A stretch of 64,000 nucleotides of DNA from Nissolia schottii (lineage: Eukaryota > Streptophyta > Magnoliopsida > Fabales > Fabaceae). Where the stretch lies: contig QANU01001262.1 of the NCBI GenBank assembly GCA_003254905.1, positions 635,373 to 699,372 of the forward strand, written 5' to 3'. Under the pieces are notes generated by a model that made no database searches, was not told the origin of the DNA, and saw only the letters and a program-made list of their open reading frames with translations. A program made the position numbers and the translations under genes. How positions within the stretch are numbered: position 1 is the first letter of the stretch; each line of letters begins with the position of its first letter. This document shows positions 1 through 12,590 of this stretch, one piece after another.

Positions 1-70
1 TTATTTTCAGCTTTCTTAACTGTCTAACATATCACCAAAAAAAATTGTCTAACAAAAAAACATTTTTTTA

Positions 71-383
71 CAGGTTAAATATATTTTTAGTCTCTTATCA
101 ATTAATATTGTGTTTTACTCCTTATAATTTTTTTTTGCTAAAAATCCTCCATCATAACCATACCTCATAGTCTTTGTGGTCATGTTAGTCATTGACTGCT
201 AACACGACAGTTAAATTGGCTTGGCAACATGATAGATTTTAAAACATTAAAACCTGCCAGTTAATTGTCAAGTTAACAACTTAATATGATTTCTTTTATG
301 ATGGACGGTTTTTAGTAAAAAAAAATTATGAGGGATAAAATACAAAATTTAAAATTTATGAGTGATTAAAAACATATTCAATT
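71..383. repeat. MITE-like inverted repeat
   Basis: The left arm starts with caggttaaatatatttttag and the right arm, read in reverse, follows the same course for about 95 bases with many mismatches. The centre is unrelated. A half element of the same type is at 2024-2112, and fresher relatives are at 3709-4005 and at the right edge of the window. There is no coding capacity. The ends are diverged, so exact borders and target duplication are unclear. Confidence 0.55.
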
Positions 384-1657
384 ATTTATAAGGGGGTTTA
401 CTCCGGCATCCCATAAAATTCAAGGGTATCAATACTATAACATTTAAGATTTTGTCATGTATCTCATTAACTCAAATTGTTTATTATTTTAAATTTGCGA
501 TTAAATCACAATCGTTCAAAATTGATACCTTCATAGAAGCTTGGTTACCCAAAAAAATATATTTTTTAATCATATTTTTAATGGCCGATCAAGTTTAAGA
601 CACTTTTACAAAGAGTGTTAATTTTTAATGCACTTCTAAAAAAAATAATATTTTAAAAATGAAGTGAAAATATTTTTAATTAGCTTTTAATTTTTTTCTT
701 AGAGTGAAAATATTTTTACGAAGAACGTTAATTTTTTATTCGTATGTAATGTTTTTATTATATATTGTTATATTTTATTTATTTGATGTTCAATTTATAT
801 TACGTAATGTTATATTTATATATTGTCTCAATATATTTAAATCACTATTAATTTTGTGAACAAAATTAAATAATTTATTAAATATGAACTCATTACACTT
901 AATTCTAATTGGGTTGAATTTGATTGTTATTGAAAATTACCTTTTTCAATTTGCAAATGGTGATAATTTTATTACTTGATCAAAATAAATTATTTTAAAA
1001 ATAAGATAACGTAATTATCTTTCCCAAGCAAAGCATTTTATAAATGAAAGTAACGCAGTTACTTTATTCATACAATAAATTTTAAAATTTAATACAATTT
1101 AATTAGTGCATTTAAATTTCTTTTCATTTTAATTTTAAAATTACTTTATCTAAAAGCACTATAAGTTTTTTTACTTTTTTATACCTCTTGTGAAAAAAAA
1201 ATATTTAAAAGACTTAATTTATCAATTTACAAATTAATTTACATAATTTTATAAATGATATTTAATATATATTTTTTATTTCGTCCATAAAAATATTATC
1301 ATTCTTAAAAATGTATAATTAATTTGTAAGTTTATTCGTTAAGTATCAAAACATTCCTCATATGCAAAATTATCATAATCACCATCAATGCGCTTATCAA
1401 CCGGCACCGCACAATATGTTAACTACGTCATGAAACACGTTTAAAATGTTTAAGTAACGTTGTTCACTTTTTTCTCGGTGGCTTTTCCCATTTTCTGTCA
1501 TTATTTAATTTGGGGGGGGGGGGGTTGTTAAATTGTTATCAAAGAAATGTTGCGAATTTTGACGGTTGATTCAGTGCGCGTGTAATCAACGGAAAAAATA
1601 ATATAGTTTCTCACACCATGTAAGTTCATAGATAAGTGAACCACAAAACATAATTTC
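384..1657. other. AT-rich intergenic stretch, nothing recognised
   Basis: I see only AT-rich sequence with short homopolymer runs, including twelve or so G at about 1513-1524. No reading frame, RNA gene or clear repeat border was found. Confidence 0.5.
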
Positions 1658-1675
1658 ATATAATACATTTTAAAA

Positions 1676-1733
1676 CCAACGAGGGATGGTACAAGTGGTA
1701 AGCGGTTTGATATGGGGCAGACAACCTAAAAAA
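1676..1733 (+). repeat. Internally deleted SINE copy (58 bp) with target duplication
   Basis: The first ~38 bases match the head of the longer SINE at 1798-1986 (agtggtaagcgg core). The last ~20 match its tail (gggcagacaacctaaaaaaa). About 130 bases between them, including the B box, are absent. The copy is flanked by a perfect 18-bp direct repeat, atataatacattttaaaa, at 1658-1675 and 1734-1751. The duplication shows it inserted as a unit in roughly this short form. Confidence 0.8.
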
Positions 1734-1797
1734 ATATAATACATTTTAAAAGGTTTTACACTTTTGCTGATAAATGCTCATACAGAAATACTACTAG

Positions 1798-1986
1798 GAC
1801 CAACGGGGGTTGATTCAAGTGGTAAGCGGCTTAGTATCGCTTAAGTAAGGTCCCGAGTTCGAGACCTTGTGTACGCAGTTATCCCCGCTGGGAGACTCAC
1901 CCGCCATAGCCAGGTGCGCGACCCGGGTCGACCCGGATTAGTCAAGGCTAAGCCTTGGATACCGGGCAGGCAACCTAAAAAAAAAA
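1798..1986 (+). repeat. tRNA-derived SINE with target duplication
   Basis: A pol III A-box-like segment (gattcaagtggtaagcggc) is followed by a B-box-like segment (gagttcgagacc), and the element ends in a short A-rich tail. A perfect 14-bp target duplication, agaaatactactag, is at 1784-1797 and 1987-2000. I cannot give the family name. The undamaged target duplication suggests a fairly recent insertion. Confidence 0.85.
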
Positions 1987-2023
1987 AGAAATACTACTAG
2001 CATATTCATTAATCATATTTGGG

Positions 2024-2112
2024 CTAAATATATTTTTAGTTTCTCGGTAATTTTAAATTTTATCTTTTATAATTCTTTTTACTAAAAATCATCTCTTATA
2101 GTTGAGATATTT
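2024..2112 (+). repeat. Half of a MITE-like element
   Basis: The run starting gggctaaatatatttttag matches the left arm of the element at 71-383, including the later ctaaaaatcatc part. No right arm was found nearby, so this is a decayed or truncated copy. Confidence 0.45.
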
Positions 2113-3105
2113 ATAACCTCTCACATTAGGTTGAAATTTAAACTTAAAAAGAAAAACTAAATTTAAACTAAAAAATAAAACAAAAGATAAACCTAATTTA
2201 AACTTAAAATAAAACAAAAGATAAACATAATTTAAACTAAAATAACACCCATAGCAATGGGCCCAACATGGCTTGAATAAATTAATCCAAACTCGCTAAT
2301 AATAAAACTTTGGGCGGCCCACTATCATTGATTGGTGTTTTAATCCATTCTTAATGCATCTCTTTAACAAATGATTTAGCCAAAATTTCAAAGTTTTCTT
2401 TAATTCTCTTAGCTCTTGCCCTTGTGATGGGTCCCATGGGCATTGTTACAATTCTCATATTGTCCTCTAGCGCTAAAATGTCTATTTTACCCTCCTGGGC
2501 TTGTATCATTATCACTCTTCTCGTACTACATTTTAAAACTCACCATGTACATAGTAGATTCCATAATGTGTAGTAAAAGGACTGACTAACTGTCTGCACA
2601 TATATTTTTTTGTGTGAACTCGGGATGTTCACCGTTGATAGTAGTGACTAATCCCCTTGCAGTAACTAAGCTCACTCGAAATGATAGGCTGTTGGTCACA
2701 AATTAATTTTCTATTCCCATAAATAAGGATCAAACTCACACCAACATATTTAAAAGATAAGGTGACCTACTACCATAACAGACTTCGTGATTACAAGATG
2801 TCTATTGATTTTGAATTATCCAAATAACATTTTTGTTAATTATATGACACATAATATATTTTAAAATCAATCTTAACTCAAAGCATTCTCTTTTATACAT
2901 ATAATGAGAATCGCCCTCACATTACCATAATATATATAAAAAATAGATTTAATGTCCACACCAAAATATTTAGGTACAATTAAATATTTTTGGAGGGACT
3001 AACACTTTTGTTGTATATTTGATCCCTTTTGGAGTTAAAAGGTCAATAGTGGCAACGACGCGGCGACAGCGTGGCACAACACCACTCATGAAGTCGATCC
3101 ACGAG
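2113..3105. other. Intergenic DNA upstream of the TrpB-like gene
   Basis: AT-rich sequence. The stretch at about 2600-2740 has the look of an old tRNA-derived repeat on the minus strand (a gtttgatcc-like box read in reverse), but I could not define its ends. Promoter elements other than the TATA box at 3106 were not recognised. Confidence 0.35.
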
Positions 3106-3113
3106 TATAAAAG
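3106..3113 (+). promoter_or_regulatory. TATA box of the TrpB-like gene
   Basis: tataaaag lies about 109 bases before the ATG at 3215, in a context of otherwise GC-richer sequence. A start of transcription near 3135-3145 would give a leader of about 70-80 bases rich in TC, which is usual for plants. This supports the gene being transcribed. Confidence 0.7.
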
Positions 3114-3214
3114 GGGGCAGGGGTATGCGACATGATCACAAACAGCATCCGAGGATCTCTCTCATTTTTCTCTCACTCGCACTCTCACACTGTTAAAATC
3201 ATTTTAACACAAAA

Positions 3215-6200
3215 ATGATGTCATGCAAATTGCAAGCAGCAGGGTCAATTGTTAGCAGGGAATTCATAGACAACAATAAGAAAGCAGGAGCACCCAAAGA
3301 GCGCCCCTCCGTGATAGTTCAAGCAGTGCTGACTACTACTCAGGAGAGGACAAAGGCCCCTGAATTGACCGCAACCTACTTCCCACCAATAAGACCCTTG
3401 ATAGAGAGGGAAGTTGAAGAGAGGGAACTGGACCTCGCCAGCTCTGGAAAATTTGGCAGGTTCGGAGGTAAGTTTGTTCCCGAGACACTTGTTCTTTGTT
3501 TGAGCCAGCTTGAAGCTGAGTTCAACAAGGCCCTGCGTGACCATGTTTTTAAGGTTAGACAATTCTTCTGGAATTAATTCCACATAAACAGATATATTTT
3601 TACATGAATTACACATGCCACTAATTTTGCAGGCAGTCCAGAGATATTGGTAATCTTAGTTATCCACCAAAACAAACTTGACCGAGCTCTAAATCCTCTT
3701 TTGAAATAGGGTTAATTAAGTTTTTAGTCTTATAATATGAAAAAGTTTGGTTTTAGTCCCTCATGACAAGTTTTAGTCCTTGTAACATGTGAAAATTTGA
3801 TTTTGGTCCCTGTGGACGATTGGTGATGGACGAAGATGTAGAAATGGTCCCTGATGACGGGTTAATTGACACGTCATCATCGTCCATCACCAACCGTCCA
3901 TAGGGACCAAAATCAAATTTTCACATTTTGCAGGGACTAAAACTTGTCATAAGGGACTAAAATCAAACTTTTTCATATTACAGAGACTAAAAACTTAATT
4001 AACCCTTTCAAATACTTAAAAGGTGAAAGTCATAAATAAAGTGAATCAAGAGGAGTATTATATAAAAAAAGTTGTTTGGTGGTTGATTAAAGAAATTTAA
4101 CACTTGTTCTAAGGTAAATTACTGCGTTTAAATGTGCTTAGATGATGGCAAAGAGGATACTAACTCAATTTATGTTAGATTACAATATCATTTAATAAAA
4201 AGAAAAGTAGTGATTTGTGGACCCATTTTATTTTTGTCCAAAACAATGAGACTAATCCCAACCGACCGTTTATAAGAGGGTTGAAATTTCGACCTTCTAA
4301 AAATAAAAACGTTTTCATTTAAACGCAAACCACATTTATCACCTTTTTTTTATTCGTTTGCCGTTTTAATTTTAAAAAAAAACTTCGGGCACTGAAAATA
4401 GTTCTAAAAATAAATATATAAATTTGATTGTTTACGTTTCTTGTATTCTATATCTATTCCTTTAAATGAATGTACATTATGTTAATGGATTAATCATAAA
4501 GAATAAAAGAAAGAAAATATTGGTCTTTCAACGCTAATTTACCCGGTGGTGCAGGGAGAGCTAGCGGAGGCACTAAGAGACTTTGCTGGGAGAGAAACGC
4601 CGCTGTACCATGCTAAGAGGTTCTCGGAGTACTACAAGAGCAAGAATAACGGCCAAGGGCCTGACATATACTTGAAGAGAGAAGATCTCAACCACGGTGG
4701 CTCTCACAAGATGAACAACGCCCTTGCGCAGGCCATGATTGCTAGGCGCATGGGTCGACAGAGCGTTGTCACCGCCACCGGCTCTGGCCAACACGGCCTT
4801 GCAACGGCTGCCGCCTGCGCTAAGCTTGGTTTGGAGTGCACCATCTTCATGGCCGCCCAAGACATGGACAAACAATCTTCTAATGTGCGGTTGATGAAGC
4901 TATTAGGTGCTAAGGTAATTAAATATTTATTTATTGTTCAACCCACTCACAACAAATTATAAAAGGTAGTTTTTCATCTATCCATATATTTCATGCTACT
5001 TAATTTATTAATATTTGATATTTTTTATAACTAAATTCATTGAATTTTATTATTATTTTATGTTCTAATATGATACATATGATATATACATGAATTATAT
5101 AATTTAATATGATAAATTAATATTTTTTAATCCAATATTTGTAGAGAGGTGCATCATAAGTTCAAATGGTCCGCAATTTTTAAAAATCACTAAGCCTCAT
5201 ATAAGTTAATTTTTTCAATGATTTGACTAATGAAAAATTTATTACAATCATATAAAACATGAAATAATAACAAAATTTTATGAATTTAATTATAAAAATT
5301 ATAAAAAATAAATAAATTGAGCATAATATAATATCTACCCTACGGGTATATAAGATACTACCATTATAGAATCCATCTTTGACCATTATATCCTAGTTTT
5401 TTTACAATAACTTTATCCTAAACAGGAAATTGTGACAAATGAAAAATGATATATTTTCCTTTGTCAGTAATGTTGTTATACCGTTCGACAAATATTGTCC
5501 CACAACAAGGATCCAATGATAATTTTCTTCCCTTTCTCTCGTATTTAACCAGAAGTTATTCTTAATCATATAAACGAGAAAGTAAGCCTGTGACTAGTTA
5601 ATTTCATATGTACGTGCACGGAGGAAGACTCCGGGAGCGTGGTAGTATGACTCGATCATGATTGACGTATGTATGTTTATGTAGGTTGAAGGTGTTAATG
5701 GATGCCTCAAAGAGGCGTCATCGGAGGCGTTTCGGTGTTGGGTGGGAGAGCTGGAAAAGAGCTACCACTTGACGGGTTCGGCGGTGGGGCCCCACCCGAT
5801 CCCCACCATGGTCCGTGAGTTCCAATCAGTGATAGGGAAGGAAACGAGGGTCCAAGCAGAGGAGAAATGGGGAGGGAAACCAGACATTCTTGTTGCGTGT
5901 GTGGGGACAGGCTCTAACGCACTTGGTCTCTTCCACGAGTTCGTAGCGGATAAGGATGTGAGGCTCATTGGAGTCGAGGCTGAAGGTTCTGCAACTTTGG
6001 CCAAAGGAGAAGTTGGGGTTTACCATGGTGCTATGAGCTATTTGATGCAGGATGAGGATGGACAAATTGTACCGCCACACTCCATTGCAGCTGGGTAAGT
6101 CAAATAACAAAATTATACTACGTGAATCGAATCCTATATATATGAAAAAGATTATTATATATATGAATCTTAGGTATAAAATAAGTGATTTTATTTTATT

Positions 6201-7082
6201 TAAAATTATATAAATTAAGATCTCCTTACCGACATGAGTCTATTTAGATATGAGTCTTGGTGCTCATCTTATTTTACCTGAAAGTTTAGGGTAATTCACG
6301 TGATTGTGCCAATTGCCTTTTATGTGAATGTTTTCTTTTTGTCGCTATTAAACTGGATCTTATCATTAAGAATTTAATTAATTTTAATCTTTCAAGTTCA
6401 ATTGTAGGCTCTCTTATAAGAGATAGGAGTCTCTTAACAAAAAATTTATTGTTTAAACTCAAAACAATTAGTTAAAAAATTAAGGTTCATGCTACTTTGA
6501 TTATCCTCACACTGGATACTCAATAAATGTTTAACAAACCATGTATCAAATGGAGGGAGTATATTTATGGTTAATAGGGAAAGACGAAAATATTATCACA
6601 TTAATTAATTAACTATCTATATATATATATATATTATAATTAACTAACGCTACTTTTTATACGACTACTTGGTGGATTCTATTCGCAGGATGGAGTATCC
6701 AGGAGTTGGTCCGGAGTTGAGCTTCCTTAAAGATAGCGGGCGTGCCGAATTCCACGTTGTAACTGATCAAGAAGCTCTTGATGGTACATCAAACTAATAC
6801 TTACATATACTAATTGATTTATTTGAGTTTTGGGAAGAGGAAAAATAACTGATAATGCAACGACTCTGACATTTCAATTTTCACAAACCGACAACAACAT
6901 TTGCAGCGTACGAAAGATTATGCAAATTAGAAGGCATATTTCCATCCTTGGAGGCCGCACATGCACTCGCTATCTTAGATAAGCTGGGCCCTACTTTACG
7001 CAGCGGTAGCAAGGTTGTTGTAAATTGTAGTGGCTGTGGAGATAAGGATGCAACTACAGTCTTTGATCGCAAATTATTTTGA
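3215..7082 (+). CDS. Tryptophan synthase beta-like PLP enzyme with altered active site
   Basis: Five exons join in frame: 3215-3553, 4555-4914, 5685-6094, 6689-6783 and 6907-7082, giving 459 residues, near the normal plant TrpB length. The first ~80 residues could be a plastid transit region. The PLP-binding lysine is present (SHKMNN, Lys165). So are the glutamate of PSLEAAHAL and the serine of SGCGDKD (Ser443). The family uses PLP to condense serine with indole. Here the catalytic glutamate 22 residues after the lysine (ETGAGQHG in TrpB, Glu109 of Salmonella) is alanine (ATGSGQHG, Ala187). The HSGTATLKDA region is shortened to NGCLKEA, and the glycine loop before TLxKGEVGV has lost about nine residues. 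All splice sites are canonical and there is no internal stop. I infer an expressed paralogue with changed or lost chemistry, not the housekeeping TrpB. Confidence 0.9.
3709..4005. repeat. MITE in intron 1 of the TrpB-like gene
   Basis: The long inverted repeat begins gggttaattaagtttttagt and ends with its complement actaaaaacttaattaaccc. Arms extend for roughly 120 bases with few mismatches and contain the repeated phrase ttttagtccct. Flanks tttgaaata (3700-3708) and tttcaaata (4006-4014) match at 8 of 9 positions, which fits a 9-bp target duplication of the Mutator type. A relative enters the window's right edge at 63899. The element lies wholly within the intron. Confidence 0.8.
4985..5375. 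repeat. MITE with long imperfect arms, in intron 2 of the TrpB-like gene
   Basis: It shares its whole course with the element at 37905-38260, including aacatgaaataataacaaaa and the caatatttgtag centre. The outer parts of each copy are imperfect inverted repeats of one another. A half copy lies at 44640-44830. Borders are approximate. Confidence 0.6.
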
Positions 7083-7997
7083 TGGAAGATTAATGCTGAT
7101 TCAAAGGGTTTATGTGGAAAAATAGAAACAAATTAAATGATACTAATTTTTCATAATGTAATATACAAATTACAACCTCATTGTATAGAGGAAACTGCTG
7201 TTTATAAAAGAATAAAAGTTTATAAATTGCGATCAGAAAAAAAGTACCCTTACGTTGAATACTATGTACGAATGCTGGGGAATTATATCATTAGGGATAA
7301 AACGGAGATTTTAATATATATTGAGTCATTATCTTATTTTAGTTGTATTTTTTTTATTTATTTATTTTAAATATTTAGAGTATTTTAATTTTATTAGCCC
7401 AATCTTTGATCTATTGTTATGTGAGTTCATTTTTAGTTTAAATTACGTTAATTTTTAGTTTAAATTAAGTTTATTTTTTTATTTTATTTTTTGTTAAATT
7501 TAAAATGTAAGATAGTTATAAATGCTTTCATTAAGTGAGAAATAAGAAGCAGAGTATTTTTAGAAATAAAATGTGAGAGTTTTTTTTTTCTTTTTGTTCT
7601 TCAATGAACATAACGAACTTATCAAAAGATAACTTGATTGTGACGTTCAACATTTGGTATTCTTGGTTCTTGTTGTGTCATATACAAGAGTTAAGAATCC
7701 TCTTTATTCTAATAATCTACGTTTCTAATTGAAGGTTCTTTAGGAGTAGGGAAGGTGCTTATACTACTTTTTTTTGAATCAAAGTGTGTGTTGGAGTTTC
7801 GGAATATTTGTAACCTTGGGATTCCGCTCGCATCATAAGCCTTTCATGTAAATTTTGTCAAAGTATTTTATTTTCATTGAAAAATAATTGTTAAAATAAA
7901 TTTACTTCATAACACAATTCGAATTTTTACTATTTGTATGCTTATGCATAACACATTTGTAACAATATACATGTGTAAGTAATGTTTGTAGTATATC
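7083..7997. other. Intergenic DNA, nothing recognised
   Basis: AT-rich sequence downstream of the TrpB-like gene. It must include that gene's 3' UTR, but I could not fix a polyadenylation site. No repeat border or credible frame was seen. Confidence 0.4.
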
Positions 7998-8103
7998 TCA
8001 TAGCATAGTGATTGATCTTACATTGTACTAAGCGCTTAGAGCCGTGTTCGACTCTCCATGGTAGATATAATATCTGATCTTTGCTTGTGCGGACAAAAAA
8101 AAA
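7998..8103 (+). repeat. Probable tRNA-derived SINE remnant
   Basis: An A-box-like tagcatagtgattgatc is followed about 45 bases later by a B-box-like gtgttcgactctcc, and the segment ends in nine A residues after gcggac. No target duplication was found, so the call rests on the box layout alone. Confidence 0.45.
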
Positions 8104-8930
8104 TCCAACTTGTCTATTTTTGCAAAAAAACAGAAGTGTAACTAATGATTTAATTAATAATTATATTCTAGTTCCTATATTTAACACAAAATTTGAATAC
8201 GCCCCTAGTTTGAAAATTGTAACAAGATTTATAGTGATAATGATTATAACAAAAATAAAAATAAAATAGTAACAATGGTTTTTGTAATTAGATCATAGAT
8301 CAACCTACCGTTAACATAGCATTGGTTTGATTAGACGAAATTGCTAGTTATCTGAATTATCTCTACATTACCTACTTTTCCTTCAAAGTGACAATGTGAT
8401 GATAAATCATAGACACAGTATTTATTTTCTTGAGAAACCAATTTAAAATTTGACAAGGACGACTTTGGAGCTTTAGTCCTCTTTGTTTTTATGACTATTA
8501 TTATTATTGTAATGGTGTTTATTAAAAGTTTAATAAAAAATAACATATTTTTATTTTTTAAAAAAAATACAAAGAAACGAACCCAATTTATCTCTCTTAT
8601 ATGATATATTTTTTAATAAATTTATATTATGACGATTCTTTCAAAATTATTTACACCATTAAAATAACATAATTTGTAAGCATCTTCTATTTTATTGAAA
8701 TAAAAAATAACAATAGCCAAGTAAAAACAATATTTTTTTTTATTAACTGTAAAAACATATTGTTGAACCATAAAAAAAAAAAATCACATGCAGATAACTG
8801 ATGTAAATTATATTGATCCAAACAGAGGAGCATCAAAATAAGTGTTGTTTTCTCCTTTTTCTTTTGGTCGTGTAACTTATGCTCTACTTATTAAAGAAAG
8901 TAAAGAAACTAAAACCCAACTTGCCCGAGC
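8104..8930. other. Intergenic DNA upstream of the S15a promoter
   Basis: AT-rich sequence with A and T runs. Nothing was recognised. Short frames here have no family resemblance that I can name. Confidence 0.4.
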
Positions 8931-8934
8931 CTCA

Positions 8935-9085
8935 AGCCCAGATGCCACAAAAGAAGGGGCTTAAAGTGAAAAGGCCCAATAAGTTTGGCTTTGGCAATAA
9001 CCAAACTCCAAAAGGCCCAAAGGCGGCCCAAACCCACTACCCAACACGAAGCTGCGATCTGATTCTGATGTTTCCAAAACCCTAA
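8935..9085 (+). promoter_or_regulatory. Ribosomal-protein promoter: site II motifs plus telo-box
   Basis: Four TGGGCC/TGGGCT-type site II elements (read as GGCCCA or AGCCCA) are at 8935-8940, 8973-8978, 9014-9019 and 9025-9030. A telo-box, aaaccctaa, is at 9077-9085. This pairing is well known in plant promoters for ribosomal-protein and other growth genes (TCP factors act on site II). It stands just ahead of the S15a leader, as expected. Confidence 0.8.
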
Positions 9086-9159
9086 ACACTGCCTCTTTCA
9101 CTCTCAAATCTCAACGCAGAGCTTCAACACTCGCGTCGTTTCTCCGAGGCGCAGACTAG

Positions 9160-9511
9160 GTAAGATCTTCTTCCAAAATGGAAACCCTCGCATCACGTTT
9201 TGTTTCCCCATTGAAAATGGATCCATAAACAGTTGTCCTTTTAGATTGGTATTCTATTGTTATTGTATGCTCTCGTTTCCACTAGGCTTCTTACTTTTAG
9301 CTATGTTATGCTCTTCCCACTGTTGTTTCTTTTGCTAGTGTTACTTATGACTATTTTGTTGGTAGTAGCTAAGATGATCTTGAAGCTGTCCATTTAGATT
9401 TTTAGTGCTTTTGGTTAATTGTATTATTGGATTGTAATTGTATCGTCGAAGCTACTTTGGTGTACATTTGTGTTAGTTCTGAGTAATTGATTGTTTATTT
9501 TTATTTTGTAG
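9160..9511 (+). other. Intron in the 5' UTR of the S15a gene
   Basis: A leader exon, rich in TC, ends at a canonical donor (ctag|gtaaga). The acceptor (ttttgtag) lies 9 bases before the ATG at 9521. A second AG at 9513-9514 could serve instead. Leader introns are common in plant ribosomal-protein genes. Confidence 0.65.
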
Positions 9512-9514
9512 TAG

Positions 9515-10772
<1,258 letters not shown>

Positions 10773-12590
10773 GCTAGTTTTCTGTTCGAGGATTGCATTT
10801 TTTTTTTAACCCATTTTGAAACTCACCGGTTGTGATGGAAGATGTGCTACATACCTAGCAATGTCAGTTATTGCAAGAGTTTTTTTTTTAAATAAAAAAT
10901 GCGCATTATACTACTGTTTGCTAAAACCATTTGGTCAACAATTCGTTATCATTATTTTTCTTATTCTCTTGTACCAAAGTGCTAGGGCAGATTTGTTTGA
11001 ACGGCTAAGGACTTGCACTATAAGATCGGGCATTGGCCACTATAAGATCAGCGGTACGATATTTGCATTAAATGGTTTGAAATCTAACAGTGGCCTTTAT
11101 CCCCTCCCAAATAAGAAACAGAACTTTGTACATGATGATTTGGCTCAAATGTGCTTGATGATTTGGCGTAGTTTGGAGTTACTTGGGCTGGTTAAATTTC
11201 TCAAAATTGGCTTCAAGTATTTTATTTCCCTTTCCTTTTTTTCCCCCTTGTTTCCTCTTTTCCCAAGATGTTATGTTGATATTCATACGACAAGTTTTTT
11301 TTATGGCATCGTCTTGACCAGGAAATAGCATAGTTTTCGTTGCGGTTGCTGTGTTATGCGGAATCGAATGATTGTGTTAGTTTCTCAATCACGCAATATC
11401 CTTTTTTTTTTTTTGAGCTGGAATTGTTTTGGAGCTATTTAAAGCTTCATCGTTTATGGTGCTAAAATAGGCTTTGGATTTTAAAGCCTATCGCTTCATA
11501 AAAAAAAATATATTGGGGTTTAGGGTTTAAATAAATGTTCAGATTTTAAAAAAAAGCTTTAATTACACAAAGTTGCGAAATAAATGCGAGTTTTGTAAGA
11601 TGTTGCAAAAAGCTTTAAAGATGTTATGTTATGGCTATACAGATGACATTTACCAAGTTATAATTTAAATTAGAAAACTTTAGTTGAATCAATAACTGTG
11701 ATTGCGTAATACTTTCACGTTTTGTCTAACAAAATTAATTATTTTGATTAGATTAAAGAAGTATTAATTATTATCTTTTTAACTATTCCTCAATTTATTT
11801 TATACTTTTTACTATTACATAACAATCTCTCTCATTAGTTAAATGGTAATTTAGTGTAAACACTTAATATTTTTTTTAATTATGTGTAAATTAATTGTTT
11901 TATTAATTTGTGTGCATTTGTTAAAAGTGACATCTAAGAGTGGAATGGGAGAGTATAATTCAGGATGACAAACAGTCTCTGCCTTTTCATGTGTCATTCA
12001 TGTTGCGTATACATTTGTGATTTGTCTAATCTCAACTTAAGGACTTCTCTTTACGTAGTTGAATTATTCCATCCGTTCAATGCTAACTATTACTTTTAAT
12101 TTTTAAATATATTATTTTTTTTAGGTTGTCTGCCCTTTTTAGATACATTATTGATTCATGAATCCAGATACAAGTCAATAATATATTTAAAAATAAAAAA
12201 ATGACAATCTATATTAGATGGAGAGAGTAGAAGACTGCACTTAAATTAATTAATTTTTGTCTTAATCAGCTGAATTTGAAGGGATAGAGAGAAAATTCCA
12301 TGAAGTGAGTGATATAACGCTATACTTTGAAGCAGACGAGGGAGCTAAGATAGTAAATTTGGTGTCAATGTAAAAACGAAAAGATCTGGTATTCATTGGC
12401 AACACGTCGTCGTTAATAACGGTAGGAAGGAAAGACTTGGGTGTGTAATGTATCATTAACATGTTTTACTAGTTAAGTCCCCTTTCCTTTTAAATGTCAC
12501 TTCGAAATGACATTTAAAAGTGAAAGGGTATCAAAAGTGACAAGCTCTCTCCTTCAAGGTTTCAACTCTGCTCTGCTTCTCCAAACCACA
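10773..12590. other. 3' UTR of S15a and intergenic DNA
   Basis: The first few hundred bases must include the S15a 3' UTR. A 170-codon open frame at 10816-11328 has a composition unlike a protein and no recognisable motif. The remainder is AT-rich with no clear element. A TC-rich leader for the next gene begins around 12530. Confidence 0.5.

Noticed and set aside
10816-11328. 170-codon open frame after the S15a gene
   Set aside because: Random-looking composition, no motif, lies in the S15a 3' region, and is opened by a low-stop AT-rich stretch.
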